From positions 62,001 to 126,000 of the forward strand of contig JALHQT010000004.1 in the NCBI GenBank assembly GCA_022841825.1: a stretch of DNA of 64,000 nt. Reading direction: 5' to 3'. The notes beneath the pieces were generated by a model. The model ran no database searches. It saw only the letters and a list, made by a program, of their open reading frames with translations, and was not told the DNA's origin. This DNA is from Anaerolineae bacterium (GTDB lineage: Bacteria; Chloroflexota; Anaerolineae; Aggregatilineales; Phototrophicaceae). Of this stretch, positions 52,142 to 61,221 are shown piece after piece. Positions within the stretch are counted from its first letter, which is position 1, and each line of letters opens with the position of its first letter. The position numbers and the translations under genes were made by a program.

Positions 52142-53124
52142 CAGTACAACCCGGACACCAACAGATAGACGAGCGCACCGACGAGCGCCGAGAGGGGGAG
52201 TGTGAGCAGCCATGCACTGAGGATTTGCCGGAAGACCCCCCATCGTATCTTGTGCAGTCGTTCTGCCGTGCCCGCGCCGACGATTGCCGATGAGATGACC
52301 TGCGAGGAGCTGACCGGGCTGCCAAAAAGCGAGGCACTCAGCAGTACAATGCCGGAGGCAGCTTGCGCGCCAAAGCCATGAATGGGCTGGACGCTGCACA
52401 ACTGGCTGCCGAGTGTGCGGCTAACGCGCTTGCTGCCGGCAAGTGTGCCAAGCGCCATTGCAACACCACTGAACGCTGCTGCCCAGTAAGGCACCGTAAA
52501 CGCGCTGCCGCTGGTTGCTGCGAGTCCGAGTGCCAGGATGCCCATCAGCTTCTGCCCATCGTTGGAGCCGAAGGACAGCGCTACCAGCAGGCTGACAGGA
52601 ATTTGCGCGCCTTTGAAGATGCGATTGATGCGCGGTGTCGCTGATGCCGAGGCGAAATAAGTGAACTTGACGATCAGGTATCCAGCGATGATGCCCAGCA
52701 CGGGCGAGAGCAGCAGAGCCGCCAGCGATTTGACGATGCCATCGCCGATGATCGCCTGTGCGCCGAAGCCCGCCCACACCGCGCCGACGAGACTGCCGAC
52801 GAACGCCTGGGTAGTGCTGCATGGAATTTTGAGCCACGCCGCCAGCCCAATCCAGCCGACCGCTCCTGCCAGCGCCGCGATGATTACCGGGGTGGTCACC
52901 GCATACCAGCGCACCAGATCGACGCTGATCGTGCCCGCGACCGCCAGCCCAAACACAAACGGACCCACGCAGAGGCAGACGATGGTGAGCGCCAGTGCTA
53001 TCCTTGGGGTGAACGCGCGTGACGAGACAACCGTCGCCAGGATGCTGCCGGCACCATTCAAGCCGTTGAGATAGCCGAATGCAAAGGTCAGGATGAGGAT
53101 TGTCGCGAAACCGAGCCAGCCCAT
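52141..53124 (-). CDS. pit: Pit-family inorganic phosphate transporter
   Basis: A 327-residue membrane transporter. The two family repeats are seen: YLNGLNGAGSILATVVSSRA (a degenerate form of the usual GxNDGAN motif) near the N-terminus and SFGSNDGQKLMG in the middle. IPCSTTQAFVGSLVGA and GSPVSSSQVISSAIVGAG are the paired half-repeats. It probably couples phosphate uptake to H+ or Na+. ATG 53124 has GGAG 8 bases upstream. The promoter overlaps PHO-box-like repeats. Confidence 0.92.
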   Translation of the reverse strand: MGWLGFATILILTFAFGYLNGLNGAGSILATVVSSRAFTPRIALALTIVCLCVGPFVFGLAVAGTISVDLVRWYAVTTPVIIAALAGAVGWIGLAAWLKIPCSTTQAFVGSLVGAVWAGFGAQAIIGDGIVKSLAALLLSPVLGIIAGYLIVKFTYFASASATPRINRIFKGAQIPVSLLVALSFGSNDGQKLMGILALGLAATSGSAFTVPYWAAAFSGVAMALGTLAGSKRVSRTLGSQLCSVQPIHGFGAQAASGIVLLSASLFGSPVSSSQVISSAIVGAGTAERLHKIRWGVFRQILSAWLLTLPLSALVGALVYLLVSGLY

Positions 53125-53145
53125 TGACAAATCTCCAGGGCGAAT

Positions 53146-53185
53146 TGTTAAATAAAAGTTTAAGCCAATGTTAAGAGCATGTCAA
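53146..53185 (-). promoter_or_regulatory. pit promoter overlapped by four PHO-box-like hexamers
   Basis: On the minus strand, TTGACA (53185-53180) and TAAACT (53162-53157) are 17 bases apart. Four hexamers resembling TTAACA start at 53185, 53174, 53163 and 53151, separated by 5, 5 and 6 bases, the spacing of PhoP/PhoB direct-repeat boxes. Because they cover both -35 and -10, binding would more likely repress than activate pit, although this is an inference. Confidence 0.65.
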
Positions 53186-53237
53186 GAAATTAGCGCCAGT
53201 TGACCCGTTCTGCCTCATCCTGAAGGACTGAAACCTC

Positions 53238-53948
53238 ATGCGACTCTATGTTATCCGTCACGCTGACCCCGATTATCCGAATCATTCCTTAACAAATGCC
53301 GGCAGGCTGGAAGCGCAGGCTTTGGCGCGTCGTCTGGCAGCGCATGGGCTGGATGCACTGTATGCATCCCCGCTGCCCCGCGCGCAGATGACGGCGCAAT
53401 ATACGGCAGACCTGCTCAAGTTGCCGATCACAACGCTCGATTGGCTGATGGAACCTTCATGGTTTGATTACGAGATCGACCCGGCGGATGGCGGAAAGAT
53501 GCCTGTCTGGGATATTCCGGGAGAAATCTTGCGCGGCAACCCTGCCTTTCATGCCTGGGAGACGTGGAGCACGGCATCGCCGCTCACAGAGACGAAATAC
53601 GCCGCCGACTACGAGACCTTCGTAGCCGGTGCCGACGCGCTGCTTGAAGAGCATGGCTATGGGCGCGACGGCAATCGCTACCGAATACTTAGCGCCAACC
53701 AGAAGCGGATCGCCTGCTTTTGTCACAATGGGTCGGCGCTGCTCTGGCTGGCGATGCTGCTGCATATCCCGCCGCCCGTCGTATGGAGCGGTTTCTGGCA
53801 TGCGCCAAGCGCGGTCAGCACCTATCTCTTCGAGGAACGCAGCAAAGAATGGGCAGTACCCCGCGCCTTGAGCATCGCCGATGTCTCGCATCTGTATGAG
53901 GCGCGTCTGCCCATCCAGCCGCGCGGCATTCGCGGCAATAATGTTTGA
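53238..53948 (+). CDS. Histidine phosphatase (phosphoglycerate mutase-like) protein
   Basis: A 236-residue protein of the histidine phosphatase superfamily. LYVIRHADPDYPNHSLTNAG carries the nucleophile His 8 in RHA, LYASPLPRAQMTAQYTA follows, and CFCHNGSALLWLAM has the second His. The substrate is unknown. Divergent from pit across 113 bases and convergent with the truncated relative at 53964-54485. Confidence 0.85.
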   Translation: MRLYVIRHADPDYPNHSLTNAGRLEAQALARRLAAHGLDALYASPLPRAQMTAQYTADLLKLPITTLDWLMEPSWFDYEIDPADGGKMPVWDIPGEILRGNPAFHAWETWSTASPLTETKYAADYETFVAGADALLEEHGYGRDGNRYRILSANQKRIACFCHNGSALLWLAMLLHIPPPVVWSGFWHAPSAVSTYLFEERSKEWAVPRALSIADVSHLYEARLPIQPRGIRGNNV

Positions 53949-53973
53949 CGGATGAATAACCCTTCAATCCGTC
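53947..53973. terminator. Hairpin between convergent phosphatase genes
   Basis: GACGGAT (53947-53953) pairs with ATCCGTC (53967-53973). It begins at the stop of one phosphatase and reaches into the end of the other, and could serve as a two-way terminator, though no long T-run follows. Confidence 0.45.
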
Positions 53974-54485
53974 CGCTTGAACTCCACATCATCGGGGCGA
54001 AGATTGTAGACGCCCAACCGCGCGTGATCCTTGAATTCGATGATGGTGATGCTCGCCGAGCGCACAGGCAGGATATTCTGTGGCTGCAAGCCGAGAAACT
54101 CTGCGCAGGCGGCGCGGATGGGACCACCATGAGTCACGACAAGGATTGTTTCGCCGCAATCGGATAGCCCTGCCAGTACGGCATGCACGCGCTGACACAA
54201 CTTCTGCCACGACTCGCCGTTAGGGGGCGTATACTGCCCATGCCGCCAGGCGACATACTGATCAGATGAATGCAGCATGATGTTTGCCACGAACTGCCCT
54301 GTCCAATCGCCAAGATCGGCTTCACGCAGACGCGGTTCCAGAATGGGCGCATCATAGCCCAGGATTGCTGCGGTTTCGCGCGTGCGCAGCAGGTCGGAGC
54401 AGAGGACGCGCGTGGGGCAGATTGTGAGAGCTACAAACTGAACTGGCTGGAGTTCACGTCCCCAGCCAGGACGATCAGCGCTCAC
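53964..54485 (-). pseudogene. 5'-truncated histidine phosphatase
   Basis: A 173-residue frame, starting with GTG that overlaps the stop of the upstream gene. From about residue 25 it is a clear phosphoglycerate-mutase family protein (VLCSDLLRTRETAAILGYDA, READLGDWTGQFV, VVTHGGPIRAACAEFLGL). The N-terminal 40 or so residues with the nucleophilic RHG are missing and replaced by the unrelated MSADRPGWGRELQPVQF. It is therefore likely inactive. The break around 54420 probably marks a recombination or insertion boundary. Confidence 0.7.
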
Positions 54486-54877
54486 GCATACGCCGCAGAG
54501 AGCAGCCGTGCCGCGCGCTTCATGTAGTGGCAGACCGCGTCGTAAGTTCGCTCAGTGTCGCGAGCAATGTCGGTGTAGGAACGACTGCCGTCGAGCTGGT
54601 CGCGCAGCGCCTGAGCAAGCCATGCGTTCTTCTCGTGCTTGTTCAGCAGATAGAGCGCGGGCGCGTGATTGCCTGCGCGGTACTCGTCGCGCCATGCACG
54701 AGACGGCGCATCGGGACGTGGCGCGGGCATGGCTACCTGGTTGAGATGCTCTACAACGCGCCGCTCGATCAACTCAGCACAGCCGACCCGGTGAGGTCGG
54801 CTGCTTGTCGTTGAGAGTTGTCCGCTCGGCTTTTTGGCCGGGTAGTTCGGTGAGCTTTTGGTAGCCAATAGGGGCAA
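54482..54877 (-). CDS. Small hypothetical protein with HTH-like C-terminus
   Basis: An open frame of up to 131 codons from TTG 54877. The C-terminal part, LRDQLDGSRSYTDIARDTER followed by TYDAVCHYMKRAARLL, looks like a small helix-turn-helix. The N-terminal 40 codons cover the hairpin at 54781-54802 and may not be coding; an in-frame TTG near 54760 is an alternative start. Its end overlaps the truncated phosphatase. Not a recognised family; possibly part of a mobile element. Confidence 0.45.
   Translation of the reverse strand: MPLLATKSSPNYPAKKPSGQLSTTSSRPHRVGCAELIERRVVEHLNQVAMPAPRPDAPSRAWRDEYRAGNHAPALYLLNKHEKNAWLAQALRDQLDGSRSYTDIARDTERTYDAVCHYMKRAARLLSAAYA
54781..54802. other. Stem-loop in the 5' part of the small HTH-like gene
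   Basis: AGCCGACC (54781-54788) and GGTCGGCT (54795-54802) form an 8-base stem with a 6-base loop. This could be a terminator or leader structure, which would argue that the real start of the minus-strand gene is downstream of it. Confidence 0.5.
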
Positions 54878-55247
54878 TCATGTATATACTTCACGCATCG
54901 GCTATAGCCTCAGGGTTTGGGTTTTTATGGCGTTGGCAGTTCAGCGTGATATGCTCATTAATCAGCTGCATTCGATGCAGCAGGGTGTATGCATGTCTGA
55001 GCATGACTCTTGCGCTGTCCCCTCAACAAAAAACACTACTTCCTCCTTGATCTTTTGGCATCTGCTGATCGACGCACACACGGGCTGCTCGCTCGTGGAC
55101 GATAATCGTCTGCCCAGACGTCGCTAAACCTCCGGCGGATTCCGCCTTCTGCTCATCTTCGCTCCTTCACTCGGAGCGACAAGCTCCACTGACGAAAAAT
55201 GTGTTTTTCTATGCTGTCCACATTGTTATCGCATTCACAAGGATATC
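54878..55247 (+). other. 370-base leader region of the Mrp operon without a supported gene
   Basis: The stretch contains a run of AT-rich sequence near 54881-54900 (TATATAC), then potential stems near 55134-55152 (GGCGGA/TCCGCC) and CGCTCC-TTCACTC-GGAGCG (about 55164-55182). An 89-codon open frame (54858-55127) has no protein-like character. The stems lie within 120 bases upstream of mrpA and could be a structured leader; a sodium- or pH-responsive element is conceivable but not recognised. Confidence 0.4.
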
Positions 55248-58133
55248 ATGCCTATGTTATGGATCGTAGTCATCATTCTTCCATTTATCCTGGCGCTTGC
55301 CATGACGCTGCTCCGTCAGCGCAGCAGTCCCGCTTTTCAAGGCTGGCTTGTCGCGGGCGTTCTCAGCATATGCTTTGTTTTGGCGCTGGGGCAGCTTACG
55401 ACGATTACTCAGCAAGGCTACGCAGCGCTCACGGTCGAGTGGGTGCCGCAGTTGGATTTGGAGCTTTCACTCTATATAGATGGCTTATCGCTCTTATTCG
55501 TCCTGCTTGTGACAGGGTTAGGAGCGGCAATTGGTCTGTATGCAGGCTATTACTTTGAGGATGGAGAAGAATCCGGGCGTTTTCTGGCGCTCCTGATGGC
55601 GTTCACAGGGGCGATGCTGGCGCTAGTAAGCGCGGGCAATGTACTCACGCTTTTCGTCGCCTGGGAAGGCACAAGTATCATCTCCTTCCTGCTCATCGGC
55701 TTCAAGGGCAAGGACTCCGCTGCGCGTCACGGAGCGCTGCAAGCACTGATGATCACAGGCGGCGGTGGTCTGGCGCTGCTGGTTGGGCTGCTGCTGATGA
55801 GCGCGGCGAGCGGGACAAGCGATCTGTCCAGCATCCTCGTGAGCGGGGATACTCTGCGCGATCACGCATGGTACAACGCTATTGCTCTCCTGCTTGTTAT
55901 TGGTGCATTCAGCAAGAGCGCACAGTTCCCATTCCACTTCTGGCTGCCTCAGGCAATGACTGCACCAACACCCGCTAGCGCGTTCCTGCACTCCGCGACG
56001 ATGGTGAAGGCGGGCATCTATCTACTCGCACGTTTCGCACCGGTCCTGGGCGATACTGCGTTCTGGACGACAATTCTGCCTGGTTTCGGGCTGTTCACCA
56101 TGCTGCTGGGCGCACTGCTCGCTTTGCGTCAGCGCGATCTCAAAGGGTGCCTCGCCTTTTCGACCATCAGCCAGCTTGGTGCGCTGGTCGCGTTGATCGG
56201 GTTGCCAGAGAGTATGGGCATTAAGGCGGCGATGGTTGTGATTCTGGCACACGCGCTCTACAAAGGCGCGCTCTTCCTGGTGGTTGGAGCGGTCGATCAT
56301 GCAACTGGAACGCGAGACCTCGACAAGCTGGGCGGGCTGCGGCGACAGATGCCCGGTTTTGCGTTAGTCGCGGGCATCTCGACTCTGTCGATGGCGGGGG
56401 TTCCACCGCTGTTTGGGTTTGTCGGCAAAGAGCTGCTTATCGACGCCTCGCTCGATACCCCATTCGTCTTGATTGCAACTGTGGTGGTGGTGGTTAGCGC
56501 GGCACTCACCGTGACGATGGCGCTCATTTTGTTCTGGGATGTCTTCATGGGCAGCGCAAAGGCAGATGACAGTCATAATGCTCATCTCGACCACGCCCCG
56601 CATTTTCATGCACCTGCCACATCAATGGTCTGGGGGCCGATGGCACTGGCGATCTTGTCCATCGTGCTGGGCATCGGCATCGCCCCGCTGGTCACGCCCA
56701 TTGTACAACCTGCGGTCGGCAAGCCGATCAGCCTTTATCTCTTTCCGCCAGAGGGCATCAACCTCGCCTTCGTGCTGAGCATGATCGCACTGGCTGTCGG
56801 TGTGCTGCTCTTCTTGCTCCGGCGCGTCTGGCTGGCGTGGCGCTTCCCGACGTTGATGACGGGTCCACAGGTTTACCTCGGCGCGGTGCGCGCGGTCGAA
56901 GCGTCAGCGGCGTTCCTGCTCAAGTCGCAAAACGGGCGGATCCGCGATTACCTTTTCGTCATCCTGGTCGCCGTCATTCTATTGATGTCTACTGCTGGGC
57001 TAACCAACATCGTCAATTGGAATAACCTGTCGCTCCAGTTGACCAGTGTGGCGGAAGTGCTGAAAAGCGTACTCATTCTGATCGCCCTAGGCGCAACCCT
57101 CGCCGCCATCCTATTCAGGCAGCATCTGCTGGCAGCACTGGCACTGGGGGTGGCGGGCTATAGCATCGGCGGCATTTTCGTACTCGAACCTGCGCCAGAT
57201 GTAGCACTCGTGCAATTTCTAGTCGAGACGATTGCAACCGTATTGATCATCATGATTCTAGTGCGCACCAGTACGCCGGAACGTGAAGCGGTCATTGCGC
57301 GGGAAGAGAAAAGCAGTCGATGGATTTTGGCGCGCGATGTCGCGCTGTCCGCCATCGTCGGTGTCGGCGTGGCGTTGTTCGCACTTGCTGGTGTCAGCAG
57401 TCGTCCAACGCCGCAAACTGTTGCCCTTTGGTATGTTGAAAATGCGCAGCCACAGACACAGGTCAATGATGTAGTGGCGTCAATCATTACCGATTTCCGG
57501 GGCATGGATACGCTGATCGAGATCACGGTGTTTGGGATGGCAGCGCTCGGCGTCCTGACGCTGTTGGCACCAACCAAGCCTGGCAGAACGCTCAATTTGC
57601 GCCTGCCTCTGCGCAAACGCGATCAGGAGTCGCCGACGTCTGTCGCCGCCAAAGCCGCGACGGCGGTGCAGCAGGAACCGTCCCCTTCGGTCTACACCTT
57701 TGCCTTTTCCGACCCACTCAACCGCTTCGCTGCGCGGGTGGTGCTACCGTTTGCCCTGATAGTGGCGCTAGCGCACATTCTGTATGCGGGTAGCGCGCCT
57801 GGTGATGGCTTTACAGCGGGTGTGATCGCCGGGCTTGCCATTGCCCTCTGGTACATCATCTTTGGCTATGAAGCAGCAAAGACGCAGCTTCGCTGGCTGC
57901 ATCCACCAGTCTACATCGGCGTTGGGCTGTCGCTGGCGATGGGGAATGCTCTGCTGCCGCTGCTGTTTGGACGCGAATTCTTCGCCTTTACCTATCTGCC
58001 GCTGAATTTGCCCGCAGACATCAAGCTCGCTTCGACCACGCTCTTTGAGTTCGGCATTTTCATCAGTGTCTTCGGTGGCATCAGCGCCATTATGGAAGCT
58101 ATCACCCATCCCCAGGAGGTCGAAAAACTATGA
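55248..58133 (+). CDS. mrpA: Mrp Na+/H+ antiporter subunit A fused to subunit B
   Basis: A 961-residue membrane protein. Residues 1 to about 640 are an NADH-dehydrogenase ND5-like antiporter module; VAWEGTSIISFLLIGF has Glu 140, matching the essential MrpA Glu, and ATMVKAGIYLLAR carries a key Lys. The middle adds the MrpA C-terminal region (VETIATVLIIMILVRTS). The last 140 residues (DPLNRFAARVVLPFALIVAL to GGISAIMEAITHP) are MrpB, fused as in group 2 Mrp operons. AAGGA precedes the ATG. First gene of the operon. Confidence 0.95.
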   Translation: MPMLWIVVIILPFILALAMTLLRQRSSPAFQGWLVAGVLSICFVLALGQLTTITQQGYAALTVEWVPQLDLELSLYIDGLSLLFVLLVTGLGAAIGLYAGYYFEDGEESGRFLALLMAFTGAMLALVSAGNVLTLFVAWEGTSIISFLLIGFKGKDSAARHGALQALMITGGGGLALLVGLLLMSAASGTSDLSSILVSGDTLRDHAWYNAIALLLVIGAFSKSAQFPFHFWLPQAMTAPTPASAFLHSATMVKAGIYLLARFAPVLGDTAFWTTILPGFGLFTMLLGALLALRQRDLKGCLAFSTISQLGALVALIGLPESMGIKAAMVVILAHALYKGALFLVVGAVDHATGTRDLDKLGGLRRQMPGFALVAGISTLSMAGVPPLFGFVGKELLIDASLDTPFVLIATVVVVVSAALTVTMALILFWDVFMGSAKADDSHNAHLDHAPHFHAPATSMVWGPMALAILSIVLGIGIAPLVTPIVQPAVGKPISLYLFPPEGINLAFVLSMIALAVGVLLFLLRRVWLAWRFPTLMTGPQVYLGAVRAVEASAAFLLKSQNGRIRDYLFVILVAVILLMSTAGLTNIVNWNNLSLQLTSVAEVLKSVLILIALGATLAAILFRQHLLAALALGVAGYSIGGIFVLEPAPDVALVQFLVETIATVLIIMILVRTSTPEREAVIAREEKSSRWILARDVALSAIVGVGVALFALAGVSSRPTPQTVALWYVENAQPQTQVNDVVASIITDFRGMDTLIEITVFGMAALGVLTLLAPTKPGRTLNLRLPLRKRDQESPTSVAAKAATAVQQEPSPSVYTFAFSDPLNRFAARVVLPFALIVALAHILYAGSAPGDGFTAGVIAGLAIALWYIIFGYEAAKTQLRWLHPPVYIGVGLSLAMGNALLPLLFGREFFAFTYLPLNLPADIKLASTTLFEFGIFISVFGGISAIMEAITHPQEVEKL

Positions 58134-58474
58134 GCGTCATTTTCGCCATTGCCACGGGTATCATGTTTGCCTTCGGCGTCTTCCTACTCCTACGGCGTGA
58201 CCTCATCAAGTCGGCGATGGGCTTTTACGTGCTGTTTACGGCGATCAACTTTCTGCTGCTTGCCGTCGGCGCGTTCAACGGTACGGTCGCCCCTTATGTG
58301 AATGAGCAGAACCAGATCGTCGGACAGCCGAGCGACCCGCTGGTGCAGGCGTTGATTTTGACCGCCATCGTCATCAGTTTCGGTTCGTATGCACTGCTGA
58401 CTTCGTTCATCGCCGTCGCGTCGCGTCGCTTCCGCTCCATTAACACCGACGACATTAACAAACTTCAAGGATGA
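58130..58474 (+). CDS. mrpC: Mrp antiporter subunit C
   Basis: A 114-residue NuoK-like protein with three membrane helices (IMFAFGVFLLLRR, YVLFTAINFLLLAVGAF, LVQALILTAIVISFGSYALL). Its ATG overlaps the mrpA stop. Length and position in A-C-D-E-F-G order match the family. Confidence 0.94.
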   Translation: MSVIFAIATGIMFAFGVFLLLRRDLIKSAMGFYVLFTAINFLLLAVGAFNGTVAPYVNEQNQIVGQPSDPLVQALILTAIVISFGSYALLTSFIAVASRRFRSINTDDINKLQG

Positions 58475-58477
58475 CCC

Positions 58478-59959
58478 ATGAATACGTTAGTGCTCGGTGT
58501 GGTCTTTTCGCCGCTCATTGCTGCGGCATTTGGTCTGTTATTGGCGCGCAATCGCACACTCCAGCACGGGATAGGGCTGATTGGTGCGGTCGCGGCTTGG
58601 CTGTGCAGCATTGGTGTATTGCTGGCAAACCTGGAGAGCGGCCCGCAGTTGTACCGCCTGGGCGGATGGCCCACGCCATTTGGCATCGTCCTGGTCGCCG
58701 ATATGCTCTCGTCCCTCTTCGCCGTCATGTCTGCAACCGTTGTCGCGGCAGGAGTGTTATATGCCCTCGGCTGCAAGGATAAAGTTGTCACCTATCCGGC
58801 ATTCATGCCCCTCTTTTTGTGCATGGGGGCGGGGCTATTCGGCGCGCTGTTTACGGGCGATATCTTCACAATGTTTGTCTTCATCGAACTGATGGTGATT
58901 GCGTCGGTTACGTTGGTAGCAATCTCGGATAATCGGCTCGGACTGGAGGCTGCGATCAAGTATCTCCTCATCAGCTCGCTCGGCACCCTCTTCCTATTGA
59001 TCGGTATCGCAGCTCTCTATGCTACCTTCGGTACGCTTACCATGGCCGATATCGCGCGGCTGCTCGCCAGCGGCGAACGCCCCTTGCTGGCACAGGCGGC
59101 GGCAGTCATGCTGATGTGCGCCTTCCTGCTCAAGAGCGCGGTCTTCCCGTTCCATTTCTGGCAGCCGGATTTCCATACGACCGCGCCGACGCCTGTCCAT
59201 TCGGTGCTGTCTTCAGTCGTGGTCAAAGTCGGTATCTACGGCTTAATTCGCATGATCACGCTAATGTTCACAGCGGAAGCGGACCTGATCCAGGATCTTC
59301 TCGTGATTCTGGGCGTGATCGGTATCTTCTTTGGCAGTCTGGGCGCGCTGGGGACGTATGATGCCAAGCGTCTGCTGGCATATTCCACCTTTGGGCAGAT
59401 TGGTTTCATCCTGGTCGCAATCGGCTGGGGGACGCCGCTGGCGCTGGCAGCAGCATTGGTCTATGCCGTCAACCACTCGTTCATCAAGTCGTCACTGCTG
59501 ATGATTACGGGTGGCATCTCCAGTCGCAGTATCGGTAAGACAGCGCGCCTGACCGAGATCGCTGGGCTGGGCAAAAAGCTACCCTACATCAGCGTACTCT
59601 ATTTCCTGGGTGGGATGGCTTTGGCGGGCATCCCGCCGCTGAACGGCTTTATCAGCAAGGTGACGCTGGTGCAGGGCGGCATCGGCGCAGAAAGTTGGCT
59701 GGTCCTGGGGCTGGCAGTGGGCGCGGGGATGATCACGCTGCTCTACATGATGCGCACCTGGCAGCATATCTTCCAGAAGGTGCCGGATGAATTCACCAAA
59801 ACCAAGCCAACTGGCGATAACCTGCTGGCACCCTCGCTGCTCATCGCGCTTTGCATCGTCCTCGGTATCTATGCCGCGCCGCTCATTGACCTTGCGACCC
59901 AGACAGCAGCACAGATCGGCGATCCGCAAATCTACATTCGCGCAGTTTTGGGAGGATGA
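58478..59959 (+). CDS. mrpD: Mrp antiporter subunit D
   Basis: A 493-residue ND4-like subunit with about 14 helices. The functionally important Glu 137 lies in FVFIELMVIASV, and LLKSAVFPFHFWQPDFHTTA and KVGIYGLIRM hold further conserved residues. It follows mrpC after 3 bases and is part of the proton/sodium path with MrpA. Confidence 0.95.
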   Translation: MNTLVLGVVFSPLIAAAFGLLLARNRTLQHGIGLIGAVAAWLCSIGVLLANLESGPQLYRLGGWPTPFGIVLVADMLSSLFAVMSATVVAAGVLYALGCKDKVVTYPAFMPLFLCMGAGLFGALFTGDIFTMFVFIELMVIASVTLVAISDNRLGLEAAIKYLLISSLGTLFLLIGIAALYATFGTLTMADIARLLASGERPLLAQAAAVMLMCAFLLKSAVFPFHFWQPDFHTTAPTPVHSVLSSVVVKVGIYGLIRMITLMFTAEADLIQDLLVILGVIGIFFGSLGALGTYDAKRLLAYSTFGQIGFILVAIGWGTPLALAAALVYAVNHSFIKSSLLMITGGISSRSIGKTARLTEIAGLGKKLPYISVLYFLGGMALAGIPPLNGFISKVTLVQGGIGAESWLVLGLAVGAGMITLLYMMRTWQHIFQKVPDEFTKTKPTGDNLLAPSLLIALCIVLGIYAAPLIDLATQTAAQIGDPQIYIRAVLGG

Positions 59960-59961
59960 CA

Positions 59962-60462
59962 ATGGCTTACTATCTATTGCTTGCGCTGCCGCTGGCACTG
60001 GGTTGGATGATCGTGACGGACCAATTCAATCCGGGAGGGCTGCTGGTTGGTTACAGTCTCGGACTGCTCGCCGTGCTGCTGATACGTCCACCCGCTGAGA
60101 GATTGAATGCTCGCACGCTGCCAGGGCAGATGTTCGCGCTGATCATCTACATTGTGACTCTCTTTCGAGACATCTTCCTCTCCAGCATCTTTGTCGCGCG
60201 CATTGCGCTGGCACCGCGTTTGCGTCTGCGCCCCGGCTTGATCCGCGTGCCGACGGGCGATGTACGGAAGCGAGAAATCTCTGCCGCGTTGAGCGCGCAT
60301 AACATCACCATTACGCCGGGTGAGCTGGTTGTGGACTTTGAGGAGAACGACGCCATGCTGGTTCACACCCTGGATCGTCCCTTGTCAGAAAAGAACGCCG
60401 ATGCCAATCAAGCTCGGCGCATAACACTGATCAGCAGGATTCTGGAGGGAGAGAGTCGATGA
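59962..60462 (+). CDS. mrpE: Mrp antiporter subunit E
   Basis: A 166-residue protein with short N-terminal helices (YYLLLALPLALGWMIV, LLVGYSLGLLAVLLI) and a cytoplasmic C-terminal domain (TPGELVVDFEENDAMLVHTL). ATG 59962 is preferred because GGAGG lies 6 bases upstream; an ATG at 59956 is in frame. Needed for complex assembly in studied systems. Confidence 0.92.
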   Translation: MAYYLLLALPLALGWMIVTDQFNPGGLLVGYSLGLLAVLLIRPPAERLNARTLPGQMFALIIYIVTLFRDIFLSSIFVARIALAPRLRLRPGLIRVPTGDVRKREISAALSAHNITITPGELVVDFEENDAMLVHTLDRPLSEKNADANQARRITLISRILEGESR

Positions 60463-60734
60463 GCGAAATTCTGCAAACCGGCGCGCAGGTCGCGTTGGTT
60501 GCGATTATTGTGTTGCTACTGCCGACGACTTATCGCGTTTGGGTCGGTCCTACCCCGGCAGATCGCTTGCAGGCGGTCGATACGCTGACGACGCTGCTGA
60601 TTGGTATCATCGTCGTGCTGGGCATCGTGCAGGGGAGTGTTCTGCTGATCGATATCGGTATTGCCCTGGCGGCATTCAGCTTTGTCGGCGCGATTGCTAT
60701 TGCACGCTATCTATCCGAAGGCAAGGTGTTTTAG
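60459..60734 (+). CDS. mrpF: Mrp antiporter subunit F
   Basis: A 91-residue protein with three membrane helices and the conserved core VGPTPADRLQAVDTLTTLLI. ATG overlaps the mrpE stop, with GGAGGGAG upstream. Confidence 0.94.
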   Translation: MSEILQTGAQVALVAIIVLLLPTTYRVWVGPTPADRLQAVDTLTTLLIGIIVVLGIVQGSVLLIDIGIALAAFSFVGAIAIARYLSEGKVF

Positions 60735-60742
60735 GAGCCATG

Positions 60743-61084
60743 ATGATCACAGATGTATTCGGGTTGGGCGCGCTCGCCTTTGGCTTGTTTTTCTCCATCA
60801 TCGGCATTATCGGCTTGATCCGTTTTCCGGATGTTTACTGTCGGATCCATGCGTCAGGAAAGGTTGCTACGCTCGGGTTGGTCGGTTTGTTGGCGGCTTC
60901 GGCGGTCGCAATGCCGGAGACCGCGCTCAAGGCACTGGCGCTGGCATTGTTCATCGTCATCACCTCACCTGTCGCTTCCCACGCGATTGCGTCGGCAGCG
61001 TATCGCACAGGCGTCCCCATGCACACAAAAGACGACTCTGCAACACCGACGCAAGGAAATGTGCAGACTGAGGTTTCAACATGA
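60743..61084 (+). CDS. mrpG: Mrp antiporter subunit G
   Basis: A 113-residue protein with the family core GLIRFPDVYCRIHASGKVAT and TSPVASHAIASAAYRTGVP, and three helices. ATG 60743 has AGGAG 5 bases upstream; an adjacent ATG at 60740 is too close to it. Last gene of the operon; no clear terminator follows. Confidence 0.93.
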   Translation: MITDVFGLGALAFGLFFSIIGIIGLIRFPDVYCRIHASGKVATLGLVGLLAASAVAMPETALKALALALFIVITSPVASHAIASAAYRTGVPMHTKDDSATPTQGNVQTEVST

Positions 61085-61221
61085 CAGTACCGTTGATGTA
61101 TCCAATAGTCTGGAGTTCTCGTAGGTTCCAAGAAACCCATTTGCGGTGCGGTCACGCTTTGCTGTTGTAGTCCACTGGGATCATAAGGCGAAGCAAACGG
61201 GAGCGGCGTAAGCGTCGCGTT

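Noticed and set aside
54858-55127. An 89-codon plus-strand frame upstream of mrpA
   Set aside because: No ribosome site and no protein-like pattern; more likely leader sequence.
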